From contig NW_019174104.1 in the NCBI RefSeq assembly GCF_001642475.1, positions 1-46,049 on the forward strand: DNA of 46,049 bases, given 5' to 3'. This DNA comes from Fonsecaea monophora (taxonomy: Eukaryota; Ascomycota; Eurotiomycetes; Chaetothyriales; Herpotrichiellaceae). Both the position numbers and the translations under genes were made by a program. The notes below the pieces were generated by a model that saw only the letters and a program-made list of their open reading frames with translations, ran no database searches and had not been told where the DNA came from. Within the stretch, counting starts at the first letter, position 1, and every line of letters begins with the position of its first letter. Below are positions 30,233 to 41,863 of the stretch, piece by piece.

Positions 30233-32691
30233 ATGGTCGACTCCGCCGACGAGCCTCCGCTGTCAAGTCGTCTAATCTCATGGGCTAAGAGCAAGACTCC
30301 TTCAGCGCTATCCTCCCCTACTCCCCAGCGAGATTTCCCCAATCCCCCGGACCAATCTACTTTCGCACGACACCGTCCAGACACCCGCCGACAAGATGCT
30401 GGGAGTAGCCCCTCTGCAGCCGGTCCTGCAACAACCACAGACCACTCCGCTGATGGGCGAACGGATAGAGAGCAACACAATGCATCGATTGTGGACGAGA
30501 AAAGAGATGGAACGCAATCTGCCACCCTAGGAAATCCGCCTCCCAAGGACAAAGCGCCCTTGGTCAACCGTTTCTTCCGCGATGTCAAGCGCATCCTCTT
30601 CTCCAGCTGGGTCAATTGGCTCCTTGTCTTTGTCCCGGTTGGCATTATACTGGGGATCATTGTCGACTGGATGCACAGCGATGTTGTAAGCCCTAGCGCT
30701 GTATTCGCCATCAACGCAGTCGCCATTATTCCTCTAGCTTCCCTGCTGTCATACGCAACCGAGAGTGTTGCCATCAAGTTGGGCGATACCATTGGTGCTC
30801 TTCTGAATGTCACCTTTGGGAATGCCGTCGAGTTGATCATTTTCATCATTGCTCTTGTAGCAAAAGAAGTGCGCGTGGTCCAGGCCGCCGCTCTCGGTTC
30901 GATCTTGTCCAACCTGCTTTTGATCTTGGGCATGTGTTTCGTCGCTGGTGGTCTTCGATTTCGAGAACAACTCTACAATTCTACCGTGTCGCAGATGAGC
31001 GCGTGCTTGTTGTGCCTGAGCGTCATCAGCCTCCTCTTGCCGGTAAGTTTAAGGAGGAACAAAGACACAAGCTTTGGCACATATAACTAACCTGTTGGTA
31101 GACCGCTTTTCATGCCTCGTTTTCGAGCACTGCGAGAGCGGACCACGTGGTACTGAAGGTCTCGCGAGGCACCAGCGTGGTGCTCTTGTTGGTCTACTTA
31201 CTATACCTACTGTTCTCGTTGAAATCCCATTCTTTCATGTACCAGAGCACCCCTCAACATCTCATTGACGAGGAGTCGCATCCGGGAGTCCTTGCCGATA
31301 TTCTCAACTCGTCCAGCTCTTCCAGTGACTCATCAAGCTCCAGTGATGGCGACTCGGACTCTAGTTCTAATTCCAACACGACTACTAAACGCATCAAACG
31401 AGCTCTTCGTCGCAAGCGGCGCAAGTCCACTTCGAGCACCAAGGAAAATGTGTCTGTTGTGACATTCACCAGAAGTTCTTCCATGCTGACTGGACCTGGC
31501 GGCTCGATGATCCAGGCTACCTCTCTCACTTCGGCCGAGCTAGAACCTGTTTTTAGCGGTGATGAGGCCGATGTGGACGGAGAAGGAAGGACTGCTCGTC
31601 ATCACTCTCGTTCACATACCGTCCACGCTCGCGACTTTGAAGGCGCCACGCAGACCGATCAGACATCCGAAAAATCCCGGAGACGCCACCGCAGATCGAA
31701 GAAGTCCAAGCATGTCAAGAAGGACAAGGACAAGGGAAAGTCTAAAGAATCAGAAAAGGAAAAGGAACCTATCATAGAGACGGCGACCCCAGAGATCTGT
31801 CTGTCGACCACGGACTCGGCACAACCACAGGTTGGATTTGCATCGGATATTCAGGAGATTCCCAATGACGGCAATGGAAAGCGATCGTTCAATATTCGCA
31901 ACATCTCCGAAGCTGTCAAACCCGCCTTCACATCTGCCAATTTCCCCCATCACCAGGCTACCGGAAGACCCCTTGCAATTCCGATTCGTCCCACATCACA
32001 GCCACGATCTGCCAACCGGCCTGTCCGTCGCACTGCTTCGATGCCGGATATTCTTCGTCCTACAATTTCCAGCAATCGACTGGTGCCCACGGTATCTGCA
32101 CCCGCCCAACACGATGCCACATCGTCGGAAGTTACAATTGAAGTCCAAACGGGTGATGTCGTGGAACCTCAGACGCATTTATCTCGTACCTCTGCCATTA
32201 TCTTACTGCTCGGGACGACAGGACTAGTCGCATTATGTGCCGAGTTCTTGGTCGGCAGCATCGACTATTTGATCGCCAACAGCGGCGTCAGTCAGGCATT
32301 TATCGGGCTGATCATTCTCCCCATCGTCGGCAATGCCGCGGAGCACGTGACTGCTGTGACAGTCGCGGCCAAGAACAAAATGGACCTGGCAATCAATATT
32401 GCTCTGGGTAGCAGCATTCAGATTGCACTCTTTGTCACTCCCCTCATGGTCATCCTGGGATGGATTATCAAGACAGACATGAGTCTCTACTTCAGCCTTT
32501 TCGAAACAGTCAGTTTGTTTGCCAGTGCCTTTATCGTCAGCTTTCTGATGATCGATGGCCGGAGCAATTATCTGGAGGGGGCATTGCTGATTGCAGCATA
32601 CGTTATCATTGCGGTTGCTGCTTTCTTCTATCCCACTTGTGATCTGAGTTCCGCGAGTGGTCCACTCGATGGCACCAATCCACAGTGCTAA
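30233..32691 (+). CDS. Ca2+/H+ exchanger, CAX family (vacuolar type)
   Basis: Cation/proton antiporter that loads Ca2+ into the vacuole. Exons 30233-31042 and 31102-32691 join in phase to 799 residues. The two signature repeats are present: GNAVELIIFIIALVAKE (about residue 196) and GNAAEHVTAVTVAAKNKMD (about residue 680), each followed by a GS(I/S)-type helix (LGSILSNLLL, LGSSIQIAL). The N-terminal 110 residues are hydrophilic, followed by NRFFRDVKRILFSSW. Between the two halves is a cytosolic loop of about 310 residues (about 318-628) with a Ser/Asp run, an Arg/Lys-rich patch (KRIKRALRRKRRKS) and a Lys/Glu-rich stretch. Yeast Vcx1 is roughly half this size, so the loop explains most of the extra length. 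It may be a regulatory or phosphorylation region (inference). Confidence 0.95.
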
Positions 32692-33960
32692 GATGACGAA
32701 CTCAGCGGACTAGTCACCTTTTGGAGGCCAGTGGAGGGAAACCAGACGAGGTATGCGAATTTGCTTTACACTACATTCACTTGGACAGTTCGGGATGAAG
32801 GAAAGGACAAACAGACGGGGAGGACAAGTTGGTCCACATTGAAGGGGGAGTTTTGGCTGCTGTTCGACACACTCTTTATTGGGAAACATGGACATGATCT
32901 ACTTGCTTGCCTGCGTGCTCGCTACCGCTTCTGCGGGTTCTTGCACATGCCTGCAATTGACAGGAGAGATCAACACGACGTAGCCATATTTGAGCCCCTC
33001 ATACAGAATATGACTTTGTATGGTTGAGGTCGTACAGACCGTACCTACGTCTTCACCTTGAGCTATTACTCTTCTATATTTGCTTCCTGGCCCCTTCTCT
33101 GAGGGTCTGTGATTGTCGTATGATTTTCAGTTGCTCTCGTGCCCTCTGACCTGAACATGCGCCCAACACCATTGAGGGGTGGAAGGGGGAGCGAGCCTCG
33201 TTCTACCGAGTACAGCTTTGTCAAAGAACCAAATGTGATACTGTCTTCCGTCCACTCTGTCCACTTTGTCACTCGCATTCTGTCCTCTAAGTACAACATG
33301 CCAAAAAAGTCAACTACTTCGGATATGTTTACTACTTTGGCTGACCCTAGTATTGGCACCACAGACACCGGTGTAGCCAGGACGTGGGATGGAGTTCCAC
33401 AGACCGCAACTCTTCACCTTTCCAGCATGGTTGGTCTCACCCTTATGCTCTTTTGGCATTTTGTGGTCTCGGCGGTTGAGGAAACACGGAGCAGGTCGGG
33501 GAGGCCGAGAAATGCTTATCATGACATCGTCTTGGTTCTTATCTTCATCTTGCTCTGTGACTGGCAGCTACTGATCCCCTGTAAGTCTTCTAACCACTTG
33601 GCTTCAAGGGCGCTACTAACGTCCTGCAGCTACCCTGGACTGGTGTCTCCTCAGCAGTTCTATCGACTCGTGTCGCGCGAAACTCCGAGACTCAGGTCTC
33701 CCTCCTCGTTCGTGGAAGATGGCACCATACGACGTCAGTTTACTTGATCAAAGATGGCGTGGGCAGGAGGGCGAAAGAGCTGGCTTCTGACCCTGGTTGA
33801 GCACAGTCTGCCCCGCCACGCGATCGATTGCATAAAGGGATCAAATACCTCCATATCGCCATGCCCCAGTCTCGCACCCCGGTAGCCTTTTCTCTGTCTC
33901 TGAAAAGGCAGAGTTTCAAGTTGCAGGAAGCCTCTAATTTTTGTCACCAGCCGAATCGCC
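32692..33960. other. Intergenic, permease upstream region
   Basis: Between the exchanger stop and the permease start. A 202-codon open stretch at 33139-33747 begins only with GTG, shows no domain and is probably leader or chance. No gene called. Confidence 0.5.
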
Positions 33961-35921
33961 ATGGCTTCTATGCACTCACAAACCAAGAGTCAGAGCCACA
34001 ATGCAATGGATCTCGCCCCTTCTCCCAGTCGTCGCGGATCCCTGGTCGTGGATACCGCGCTCGCAAGCGAGGAAGATGCCGCAGTATTAGCAAAGATGGG
34101 GTTTGTCACATCTTCTTGATCGCTTTCGTCGCAATCGGGCTCAGTTATAGCTAAGAGAATAACTCTTATTGAAATAGATACAAACAAGAACTCCGCCGCA
34201 ACTTCAGCATGCTCGAAGTCTTTGGGATTGCATTTGCTATCATGGGGTTGCTTCCTTCCATTGCGAGTACGCTCTCCTATTCAATTCCTGCCGGTCCCGT
34301 GGGCTTGGTTTGGGGTTGGTTCCTCGCTTCGGGCTGTATCTTTGTTGTCGGCCTAGCCATGAGTGATCTCGCAAGCTCAATGCCGACAAGTGGCGGGTAA
34401 GTCATCCCATATATGCTGCCTAATTGGTTTTAGGGGCGCCTCCTGTTCACAACTGACATGTCGATAGACTTTATTACTGGACTCATTATTATGCATCGCC
34501 AAAATGGAGAAACCCATTGAGCTTCCTTGTTGGTTACAGCAACACGCTTGGGCTTGTAGGCGGCCTTTGCTCGATTGACTGTCAGTGTGCACAGACCTCA
34601 TTGCCCCCTCGTGACTAACTCGGGAACAGATGGGTTCTCGTTGATGTTTCTCTCCGTTATCGTCATTGCTCGCGACGGTAACTGGTCACCGAGTAATGGC
34701 ACTATCTACGGAGTCTTCATCGCCACTGTCGCCTGTCACGCTGCTATCGCTTCTACCTTGGCTCGTATAATGGGTAGACTGCAGACCGTGTTTGTTGTCA
34801 TGAATTTCGTGTTGATATTCGCCACCATCATTGCCTTGCCGATTGGTGCAAACAAACGCAACAGCGCCTCCTATATTTTTACACATGTCGAGAACTTGAC
34901 CGAGTGGCCCACAGGCTGGGCCTTTATGCTCTCCTGGCTCAGTCCTATCTGGACCATTGGTGGGTTCGACTCGGCGGTTCACATTAGCGAAGAGGCCACG
35001 AATGCTACCAAGGCCGCACCGCTAGGGATCCTATTTTCCATCGGGTCATGCTGGCTGTTTGGCTGGATCTGTTGCATAGTGATCGCGGCGTGCATGTCTC
35101 AAGATCTGGACAGTATCTTGGGCTCGCCGTTTGGACAGCCGATGGCTCAGATCTACTATGACGCCCTCGGCAAAAATGGGGCTTTGGGTTTTATGGCTCT
35201 GTTAATGATTGTCCAATTCTTGGTGAGCATCTCCACAGATCTCACGACTGACGGAATCTGTCTAAGCTAACACACTCAGATGGGTGTCTCCATCCTGGTC
35301 GCCGCTTCCCGACAAGCGTGGGCATTCTCTCGTGACGGAGCATTGCCTTTCTCCAGCTTCTTTAGACACATTTCCAAGAAATTCGGCTATATCCCTGTCC
35401 GCACGACACTTGGTTGTGCCACACTTGCAGCTGTCCTCGGTCTTCTCTGCTTGATTGCCCCAGCGGCTGCCGCAGCTTTGTTCTCCCTCGCCGTCGCGGG
35501 CAACAATCTCGCATGGGGAACCCCGATCCTCTGCCGTGTGGTTTGGGGCCAAAAGAAGTTTAACCCAGGTCCGATATACACTGGCAGGGCCTCGACCCCC
35601 TTGGCTTGCGCGGCCGTCACTTTCTTGGTTTTTGGTATTCTTCTGGGGATGTTCCCTGTGGGCGGCCCCAATCCGAACGCTGACAGCATGAACTACACCT
35701 GCGTGATCAACTCTGCAGTCTGGGGAGGTGCTCTTCTCTATTACTATATTGATGCTCGCAAGTGGTTCCGCGGACCACAAATCACCCTCGACCTGAGCCA
35801 GCTCACCGAGGAACAGGAAGCGGCCTTGAGGGAAGAGGGCCTCAAAGTGGAGCGGGCAAGCGGGCAAGCTGTGGTCAGTGGAGAGGACGCAGTCGATTCT
35901 GCCGACATGAAGGGCATTTGA
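33961..35921 (+). CDS. Amino acid / GABA-type permease (APC superfamily)
   Basis: Plasma-membrane or vacuolar transporter of the amino acid-polyamine-choline superfamily, closest in feel to fungal GABA/choline permeases (Uga4-like). Exons 33961-34100, 34178-34396, 34468-34580, 34630-35222 and 35280-35921 join in phase to 568 residues. Marks: LAKMGYKQELRRNFSMLEVF before TM1, FAIMGLLPSIASTLSYSIPAG, SDLASSMPTSGGLYYW, GGFDSAVHISEEATNA (the consensus amphipathic region), SRQAWAFSRDGALPF and RTTLGCATLAAVLGLL. About twelve hydrophobic segments, with a hydrophilic acidic C-tail. The exact substrate cannot be assigned from sequence. It appears unrelated to the metabolic cluster. Confidence 0.94.
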
Positions 35922-36094
35922 GAAAGCAGATTCGACAGACGACACTTGGGCGCAGAAAGTCGATGGTCATGTCGCTGCCAGAGTTAGCCAGTACCTTCAT
36001 AAAGTCACTTAGTCCAATCCCGAGTACTGAGGCCAAGCCATGAATTAGGTGGATGTAGAAGCCCAGTAACATCAACGCAGGTCTCGATAGAAAT

Positions 36095-36610
36095 ATGAAG
36101 GAACCCTGCACCCGAGGCAGCGTTTTCTCTTGGGCTGTTTGTTGGTGCGTGAACAAAGTGCGGGTAAGGGTGAGGAATGGTCACGTGTCAGATTCTGCCG
36201 CACCCCCTTTACCGCCTAGCCTTGCCCTCAAACTTCTCTGTTTCTCCAAGGCCGTGGACAGAATCTTGTGAGGTGAGGTTTGCAAAGGCGACCACCGGAC
36301 AGCGCCGCAGCCGACGCTGTCTCTGCCAGAGACGCCGACCCCAGCTACCCCGGCAGCCCCGTTGTCGCAACCGGAGCGGAGACCGTCCACGACATCGTCG
36401 GAGGAGGTATTGGCCCTCAAAGAGGCCCTTGCGGCGGCCCAGACACCGCCAGAGCCAGAGCAAGCCGACGAGGCTTTACAAGGGGGTCCGCCAATGGCAC
36501 AGAACCCCCCTTCTCCTCTATCGCCACCACAGACGCCTGGGCCCCAGCCACAGGCCTCTTCACCTTGTACCTCTCGTCCTCTCCCTCAACAGCCGCAGCA
36601 ACAACAACAA

Positions 36611-36641
<31 letters not shown>

Positions 36642-36944
36642 TGTAAGTGGAATAACTTGGTTGGTTAGGGAAGGAAATCTATCTAGCGCACCTGCGGATT
36701 TATTGTGCGCCGCGGTGGAAATGATTCGGCCAACCTTCCCAATCAGGGTTAGGGCAACAGAAGCAGGAGACTTCTCCTGCCCAGCCTGCCTCCCTGCTCG
36801 CAAGCACAACAGGCTGCAAACCCTCCCGTGCCCGCTCCGGCTCAGGCAGCGCCACCAAGCAGGGTGGTCGAACGAACCGCCAAGAATGGCAGAAAAGGGT
36901 GCAAAGGCAAGGCCAGGGGTCGGAGAGGCTGCGGCGGCCGTTAA
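36095..36944 (+). CDS. Putative Pro/Gln-rich small protein, structure uncertain
   Basis: Three plus-strand blocks have matching Pro/Ala/Gln-rich composition. Block 1 runs from an ATG at 36095 to PPLPPSLALKLLCFSKAVDRIL, ended by a TGA at 36269-36271. Block 2, in the same frame, resumes at once (TLSLPETPTPATPAAP, SSEEVLALKEALAAAQTPPE) and ends in a poly-Gln run. A GTAAGT donor at 36643 then joins in phase, via an acceptor near 36769, to block 3 (PSLPPCSQAQQAANPPVPAP) with a basic Gly/Arg/Lys-rich tail and stop at 36942. The TGA between blocks 1 and 2 would have to be removed by a short intron (for example 36254-36310, weak donor), or block 1 is not coding. No family recognised. A 237-codon minus-strand frame overlaps but lacks an ATG start. 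Confidence 0.4.
36594..36641 (+). repeat. CAA/CAG trinucleotide repeat
   Basis: An unbroken CAA then CAG repeat, encoding poly-Gln in the favoured frame of the putative Pro/Gln-rich protein and ending just before the GTAAGT donor. Likely length-variable. Confidence 0.85.
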
Positions 36945-37560
36945 GCTGCGAGAGAAGCACGCACCACCGCCACCGCCGCCAAGCAGAGTCACGACCAGAA
37001 TCATGGCGAGAATGGAGGCCGTGAATAGATCATCTAGACGAGAAGTCGAACGAGGGCGGCTGCGGCTGCGAATAAGTAAACGGGCGAAAGAGAGATGACA
37101 GATGACAGACACGAGAGAGGTGCACAGCAACAGGTGAAGGATACGGGGTCCCAGGGAGCGGGAGTGGGACTGATAATGGAGAGAGTGGACTTGAAACTGA
37201 CATGAGTGATTTAGATTGGCTGGAATGGATCGATGGATCGATGTCGTCCAGGCTGAACCTGGACGAAGGAGCGGCAGAAGAACAGGGCTGGGAACCTCTT
37301 TGATATCAAACAGCGAGAGATACGAAAACTATACAGAGGAGACAAGACACCAGTGGCTTTCTCGTTTCAATCCCTTCTTTTTCTTCTTGTGAAGCTCTCC
37401 GCAATCTCCTGGAACTGGATATCGTACACAACGCTGGATATAGTTGACAAGAAAGTCAGTTGTACATTTTCCACCTCTTTATATCCACCATTCACCGCGC
37501 TCCTCCATGTATTTTCTTTGAACCGGGTAGACAGAGCCTTCATACCTCCTTCGTGGCCAC
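36945..37560. other. Intergenic, no supported gene
   Basis: Between the putative Pro/Gln-rich gene and the 3' end of the 7TM gene. Open frames continue through it but with shifting low-complexity composition; nothing recognisable. Confidence 0.5.
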
Positions 37561-39154
37561 TCAAGCCCACGCATCGTTGCTACGAACACGCGGCTTCTTC
37601 ATACCAGGGCCAGCCACGGGGACGAATACGTCGGTTTTGTCCTCCACCCGCACCTCGTACTCGCGCTTGACGCGGATTTCGTGTTCATTGACAATCAGCT
37701 CGTTCTCGGAGCCCTGTCTGCTCGGCCCCCGCGCCGTCTCGCTGCCCGCCTCGTCCGTCTCTTGCATGTGTATGAACCCCTTGCTGTCTTGTCGGATGTG
37801 CGACCGCGTGTGCGACCGCGTGTTGCTGAGTTCCATCGTGTGGCCCGCCCCGGAGAGCTTGGAGCGCAGTCCGCTACCACTGCGTCCGTCGCCGCCGCTA
37901 CGGCTGAGGCTGTAGTCTTGGTCAGTGCCGCGTTGGTCGATGAAGGTGCGGATGAAGAGGCGGAGGATCGGCGCCGTCGTGGCGATCGGGATGCAGTAGT
38001 TCTCGATCCTGGAAGGTTTCCCCTATCAGTATGTATATTCTGTGCGTTGGATTCGTGGTGAGGTGAGATCGAGTGTGTCTGTGCTTACTTGACCCAGAGA
38101 ATGAATGGGACAATGTTCCAGGTAAAGTCCAGTCGGCTTCCCAGAGCGGAGAGAAGGTATGTCTTGACGATCGATGCCACACCCGACAACAGCAGTGGAC
38201 CGCAGATCAACAATGTCTGCCACAGTCTCTGAGTCCGGATTCCGCGATCTAGTCTCTTGAAACGGGCGAGGAATGAGTTCTCTCGGCTGCTCTGAGCGCC
38301 ACGGAACATGAACTGCCACAACTCAAAACCGGCAAGATAGGTCAGGGTGAAATCGATGATGCAGTTGAATGCTGCGCAGTCGTCAGATTTGGTGTCAACT
38401 ACGAAACAAGCACCAACGTACCGCCTTGGACGTATCCCACGGTCGCTTGAACCGACGGTGCCTGACACACGACGGAGCCATCTTCTGGCAAGGGATCCCA
38501 CATGTAGTGGAAATACGATGCGCGGTCGACAAGTCGGTATGGGTTCGGCCCGCACTGCAGGAAGATTTGCAGGATGGTGAAGAGGTTCGCGACGATCTGT
38601 ACCACGAAGCAGATGATGACAATGACCCGAAGACTCCGCCGGTTCTGTGCGAAGCAGGTATACAGAAAGAGGATGACGCCCGTCCGTGACCACATGGACG
38701 CCGCGACGGCCAGAGGTTGAGAGACAAAGTCCCATTTCATGGCTTGGTTCTTTTGGATCGGCGTGAGGTAGAAGAAATGCCTTCCCAATCCCCGTTGCCA
38801 GCTACATCACAGGTGTGGTGGTCAGTATAGCAATCTCTAAACAAGGTCGGTGACTTGCCTCTTCCATATCATCGCCATGTGTCCGACGTCAAATGCGTAC
38901 CCGAGCGCAAAGAAAAAGTCCTCGAGACCCCATACGCGCTGTGGCTTGGAGACGTTGGGAAGTAGCCATGAGATCCAAGACTTGACGGCATATCGGAACA
39001 GGAGCACGAAGAATACGAAGCCAGTCAATACCCAGCATCCAACGAAGATGCTTGTCCCTGATAGAATGTCAGTTTTCCCTCTCAAGCCCGGGGTGTTCGG
39101 GCTCAAATACATGCCTCTGTTCACATCTGGTCCATCTGGTCTTGGGACTTCCAT
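37561..39154 (-). CDS. SAT/PTH11-like seven-transmembrane rhodopsin-domain protein
   Basis: Fungal integral membrane protein of the rhodopsin-domain (SAT/PTH11-like) group, often thought to be G-protein-coupled-receptor-like. Exons 39154-38859, 38801-38422, 38371-38089 and 38008-37561 join in phase to 468 residues. There is no CFEM domain or signal peptide. The N-terminal transmembrane segment (GCWVLTGFVFFVLLFRYA) is followed by RVWGLEDFFFALGYAFDVGH, then GLGRHFFYLTP, TGVILFLYTCFAQNRR, an external loop CGPNPYRLVDRASYF, NCIIDFTLTYLAGFELW, LLLSGVASIVKTYLL, and a charged cytosolic tail of about 150 residues. Intron 1 (38858-38802) needs a GC donor (GCAAGT), since the available GT donors break the frame. 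Ligand unknown. Confidence 0.9.
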
Positions 39155-40517
39155 GGTGTTGTTCGTTCAAAGCTTGTTGAATGAGCGAGAACTATGCAGT
39201 GGAGGAGGTATTCCTCACTTTATCTCAACGAGTACGAAGTACCTCGTACTTTCTGCCCGAGCCCGGTCCAGTGGAGTCTCGTCTGTCCTCTTGCAGAGCG
39301 TGACTGGTACCTGCCTGCGAGTAGCTCGGGCAGCAGAGGGACGGACGGATGGACAAGTCCCGGTTACATGTTCCTTGCACATTGGACGAGACTGTGAGGC
39401 ACAGGCTTGACAAAGCACCCTACGATTGGGCGAGGCATAGCCTCCTCCTTCTACAGATCACAATGCCCTTGGAGCCTGTCACGTCTCCAGTGGGAGAGGC
39501 ACGGAGCCTCAAACACGCGAGGGCAACGGGGTCGGTCCTTGATCCTTGATCCTTGATCCTGCGCACTCGTGGCACTCACTTGCGTGATAGGGCTAGCTAC
39601 TTACACTGGAGGAAACACTCCTCGGCATAACAATGTCTCTTTGACCAGCCCCTTTGCCCATATTAGCGTCCTCGAAGAGGTGAAATTCTTGACGAATGGG
39701 GACCCGGACGGTCGTGGAGACAGATTCTTGGACAAGCAGGAGGACGAGGACTTTGTGTTCACCACTAGAGTCTTGCCTCCGCCGTCGGCTGATTGAGCAA
39801 TAGTCGAAGGGGCTAGATAAGAAGGCCAAGCACATTATTCCTACAAGTGTACATGGAAAATCAGTGCAGGTATCGTCTACACGACTTGACAACGTTACTT
39901 ACTTACCATTTCAACGTTGGCCCGTATCGTGGGCAACAAGGACTTACATGACTGACTCTACATCCAGGTACTCGTAGCAGATGTGATTACATAGTATGAC
40001 GGGGACAGTGCCTTACATTACTCTTACGAGTAGGTAGACCTACCCACGCTACTGTACCGTCTTGCCAGTGCCGACCAAGGTTTTTACCTTGCCGAATTGA
40101 CATCAAACTTGCTAAACATGACAAGGCGTCGTTAGTATTTCGCGGCTGATACTCTTGATCCCTTGCAAGGGGTGCTCCACGGCCCGCAAAATCCGTCGGC
40201 CGTCGATCTTGCCACTGCGTGCCACTAGCCAGGACGGGCTCGCTAAGGAGACGAGGCCTGCGCGTTGAGACTACTCCGTATGTAGATCCTACGAGTAGGT
40301 AGGTACCCCGGTCTAATATCAACCCTGTGGATAACACTTCCCCATCGGCAAGGTACTAGGTACTCAGACGCATGGTCGTCACACACTATCACATTCACGC
40401 GGAAATCATTGATCACCGCCTCAGTAAAACTGCTCAGCCACCCGATCCAAGAGAGCATCCCAGCCAGAAAAAAACGATGTTTATGCTCGGGTACTATCAC
40501 CCCAGATATCAAGGCTG
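39155..40517. other. Intergenic between 7TM and methyltransferase genes
   Basis: 1.36 kb with no recognisable gene. It holds the 7TM promoter, a short tandem repeat at 39536 and scattered TAGGTA-type words near 40020-40360. Confidence 0.55.
39536..39560 (+). repeat. Heptamer tandem repeat (TCCTTGA)
   Basis: Three perfect tandem copies of TCCTTGA plus a partial fourth, about 380 bp upstream of the 7TM gene start. No function apparent. Confidence 0.85.
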
Positions 40518-41863
40518 CTATTCTGTCACGTTTGTCACTTCAGACGATCCCAGCTTTCTCATCTCAACAAGACCCTCCCCGGCGACAGGATATGTCTCGA
40601 AAGTGACTTCTAGGCCCGCCAGAGCTGCCATCTGCTTCCACTCGCGACTGCTCCTGATCCGCCCCGCGTACAGTTGAATCATGGTGGCGTGCATCTTTCC
40701 ATACGTGGCGTTTTTTGCAAACTCGTGGATCAACATGCACGAGTAGGGCGCCATGGCATCTGACACCTTCTTCATCAGGCGCAATGCCTCGAGGTCTGAC
40801 AGATTGTGGTAGATGTGCGTCAAGCTATACATCAGGGCTCCTTTGACGGGCTGGGGAGATTCGTTTTTGAAGTCCCAGTGTTGAATCGTCAGCTCGTCCG
40901 CGTTAGTCTGGTCTGGGTTGAATTCCTGGAGAACGAGATTCTCCTTCTTCAGATGCGGGTACGCTGCCTTGACTTCCAGCAGCATCTCTCCGCGTCCGCC
41001 CCCGATGTCGACAATGGCGATGCTGTTGGCCTCACTTCTGAGTATAGAGCCCAGATCGTACCCAAACGACTGCACGCGGAAGGGCATTGTGCCAAAGCGC
41101 CCAAACTTGCCCTCCATAAAGGCCGAGAAACTCGGCATGCGTCCCTGCATGTTCATGATCGAGTATGTGTGCTCGTTGGCGAATCTCTCTTCGCCAATCA
41201 GTTTATACCCGTACTGCGTGGGTGTCTTGTTCTCCTGGAACGGGTACTCGAAATTGGTGTCTCGAAGTTGTCGCATCAAGAAAGCTGCCGCCCACAGTGG
41301 CTCTGTGGTGCTGTTTTCCCCCCAGGTTTTAGTCCCTCGATGAGAGGGGAAAAGGGGGCCCGTTTCACTTACAAGTGTAACATGCCGTGGAGAGACGATG
41401 GCACAATGGCCATGTGTGCGGTGATGGGGTTTACCTGGTATGTTGTGTCGTCGACGAGGTCGACCAGGCCCAGGCCAGCCATGGCAAACATCGTGTCCTC
41501 TACAGGCATCAGTTACACTCTTTGCTTTGCTCGAGGCTATCCAGACCCGTCAACCGCAAACCTGGGATCATTGTCAGCGAGTGTTCGCCTTTGCAGGCCG
41601 ATATCCTACATAGCGGGGAAGAGCGTTTGTCTTCATCGCTCCTTTCAGCATTGGATGCTTTGGTTAATTCCTCGGCCGTCGCAATGGGCCCAATCCGATT
41701 GAGCAAGGGGAAGAAATTGAAGTGGATTGCCACTGGGATGAACCCAAGGGCCGCGATCTGTGCTCATTGGTGTTATTTCTGGTTCTGGCCCAGCAATGTC
41801 GTACGGTCTCGGTGCTCTTACTGAAGTCACAGTCGATGCGAGAATCGCCCCTGGATTGCTCAT
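40518..41863 (-). CDS. O-methyltransferase (fungal SAM-dependent, plant-OMT-like)
   Basis: S-adenosylmethionine-dependent methyltransferase of the kind found in fungal secondary metabolism. Exons 41863-41822, 41757-41562, 41499-41373 and 41310-40518 join in phase to 385 residues. The N-terminal winged-helix region reads RIGPIATAEELTKASNAE, then EDTMFAMAGLGLVDLVDDTT. SAM motif I is VDIGGGRGEMLLEV. LTHIYHNLSDLEALRLMKKV is the usual catalytic-His region, then APYSCMLIHEF and RSSREWKQMAALAGLEV near the end. The start is uncertain: ATG at 41863 gives a short first exon, while the frame stays open upstream (SELGRQIDALSTSATG) to a TTG, so a further 5' exon is likely. It lies near an MFS transporter but no backbone enzyme is in view. 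Confidence 0.87.

Noticed and set aside
33139..33747. 202-codon plus-strand frame upstream of the permease
   Set aside because: Starts only with GTG and has no domain; more likely permease leader.
36417..37130. 237-codon minus-strand frame with poly-Ala and poly-Gly
   Set aside because: No ATG at its start and low-complexity runs mirror the CAG repeat; the plus-strand reading is more coherent.
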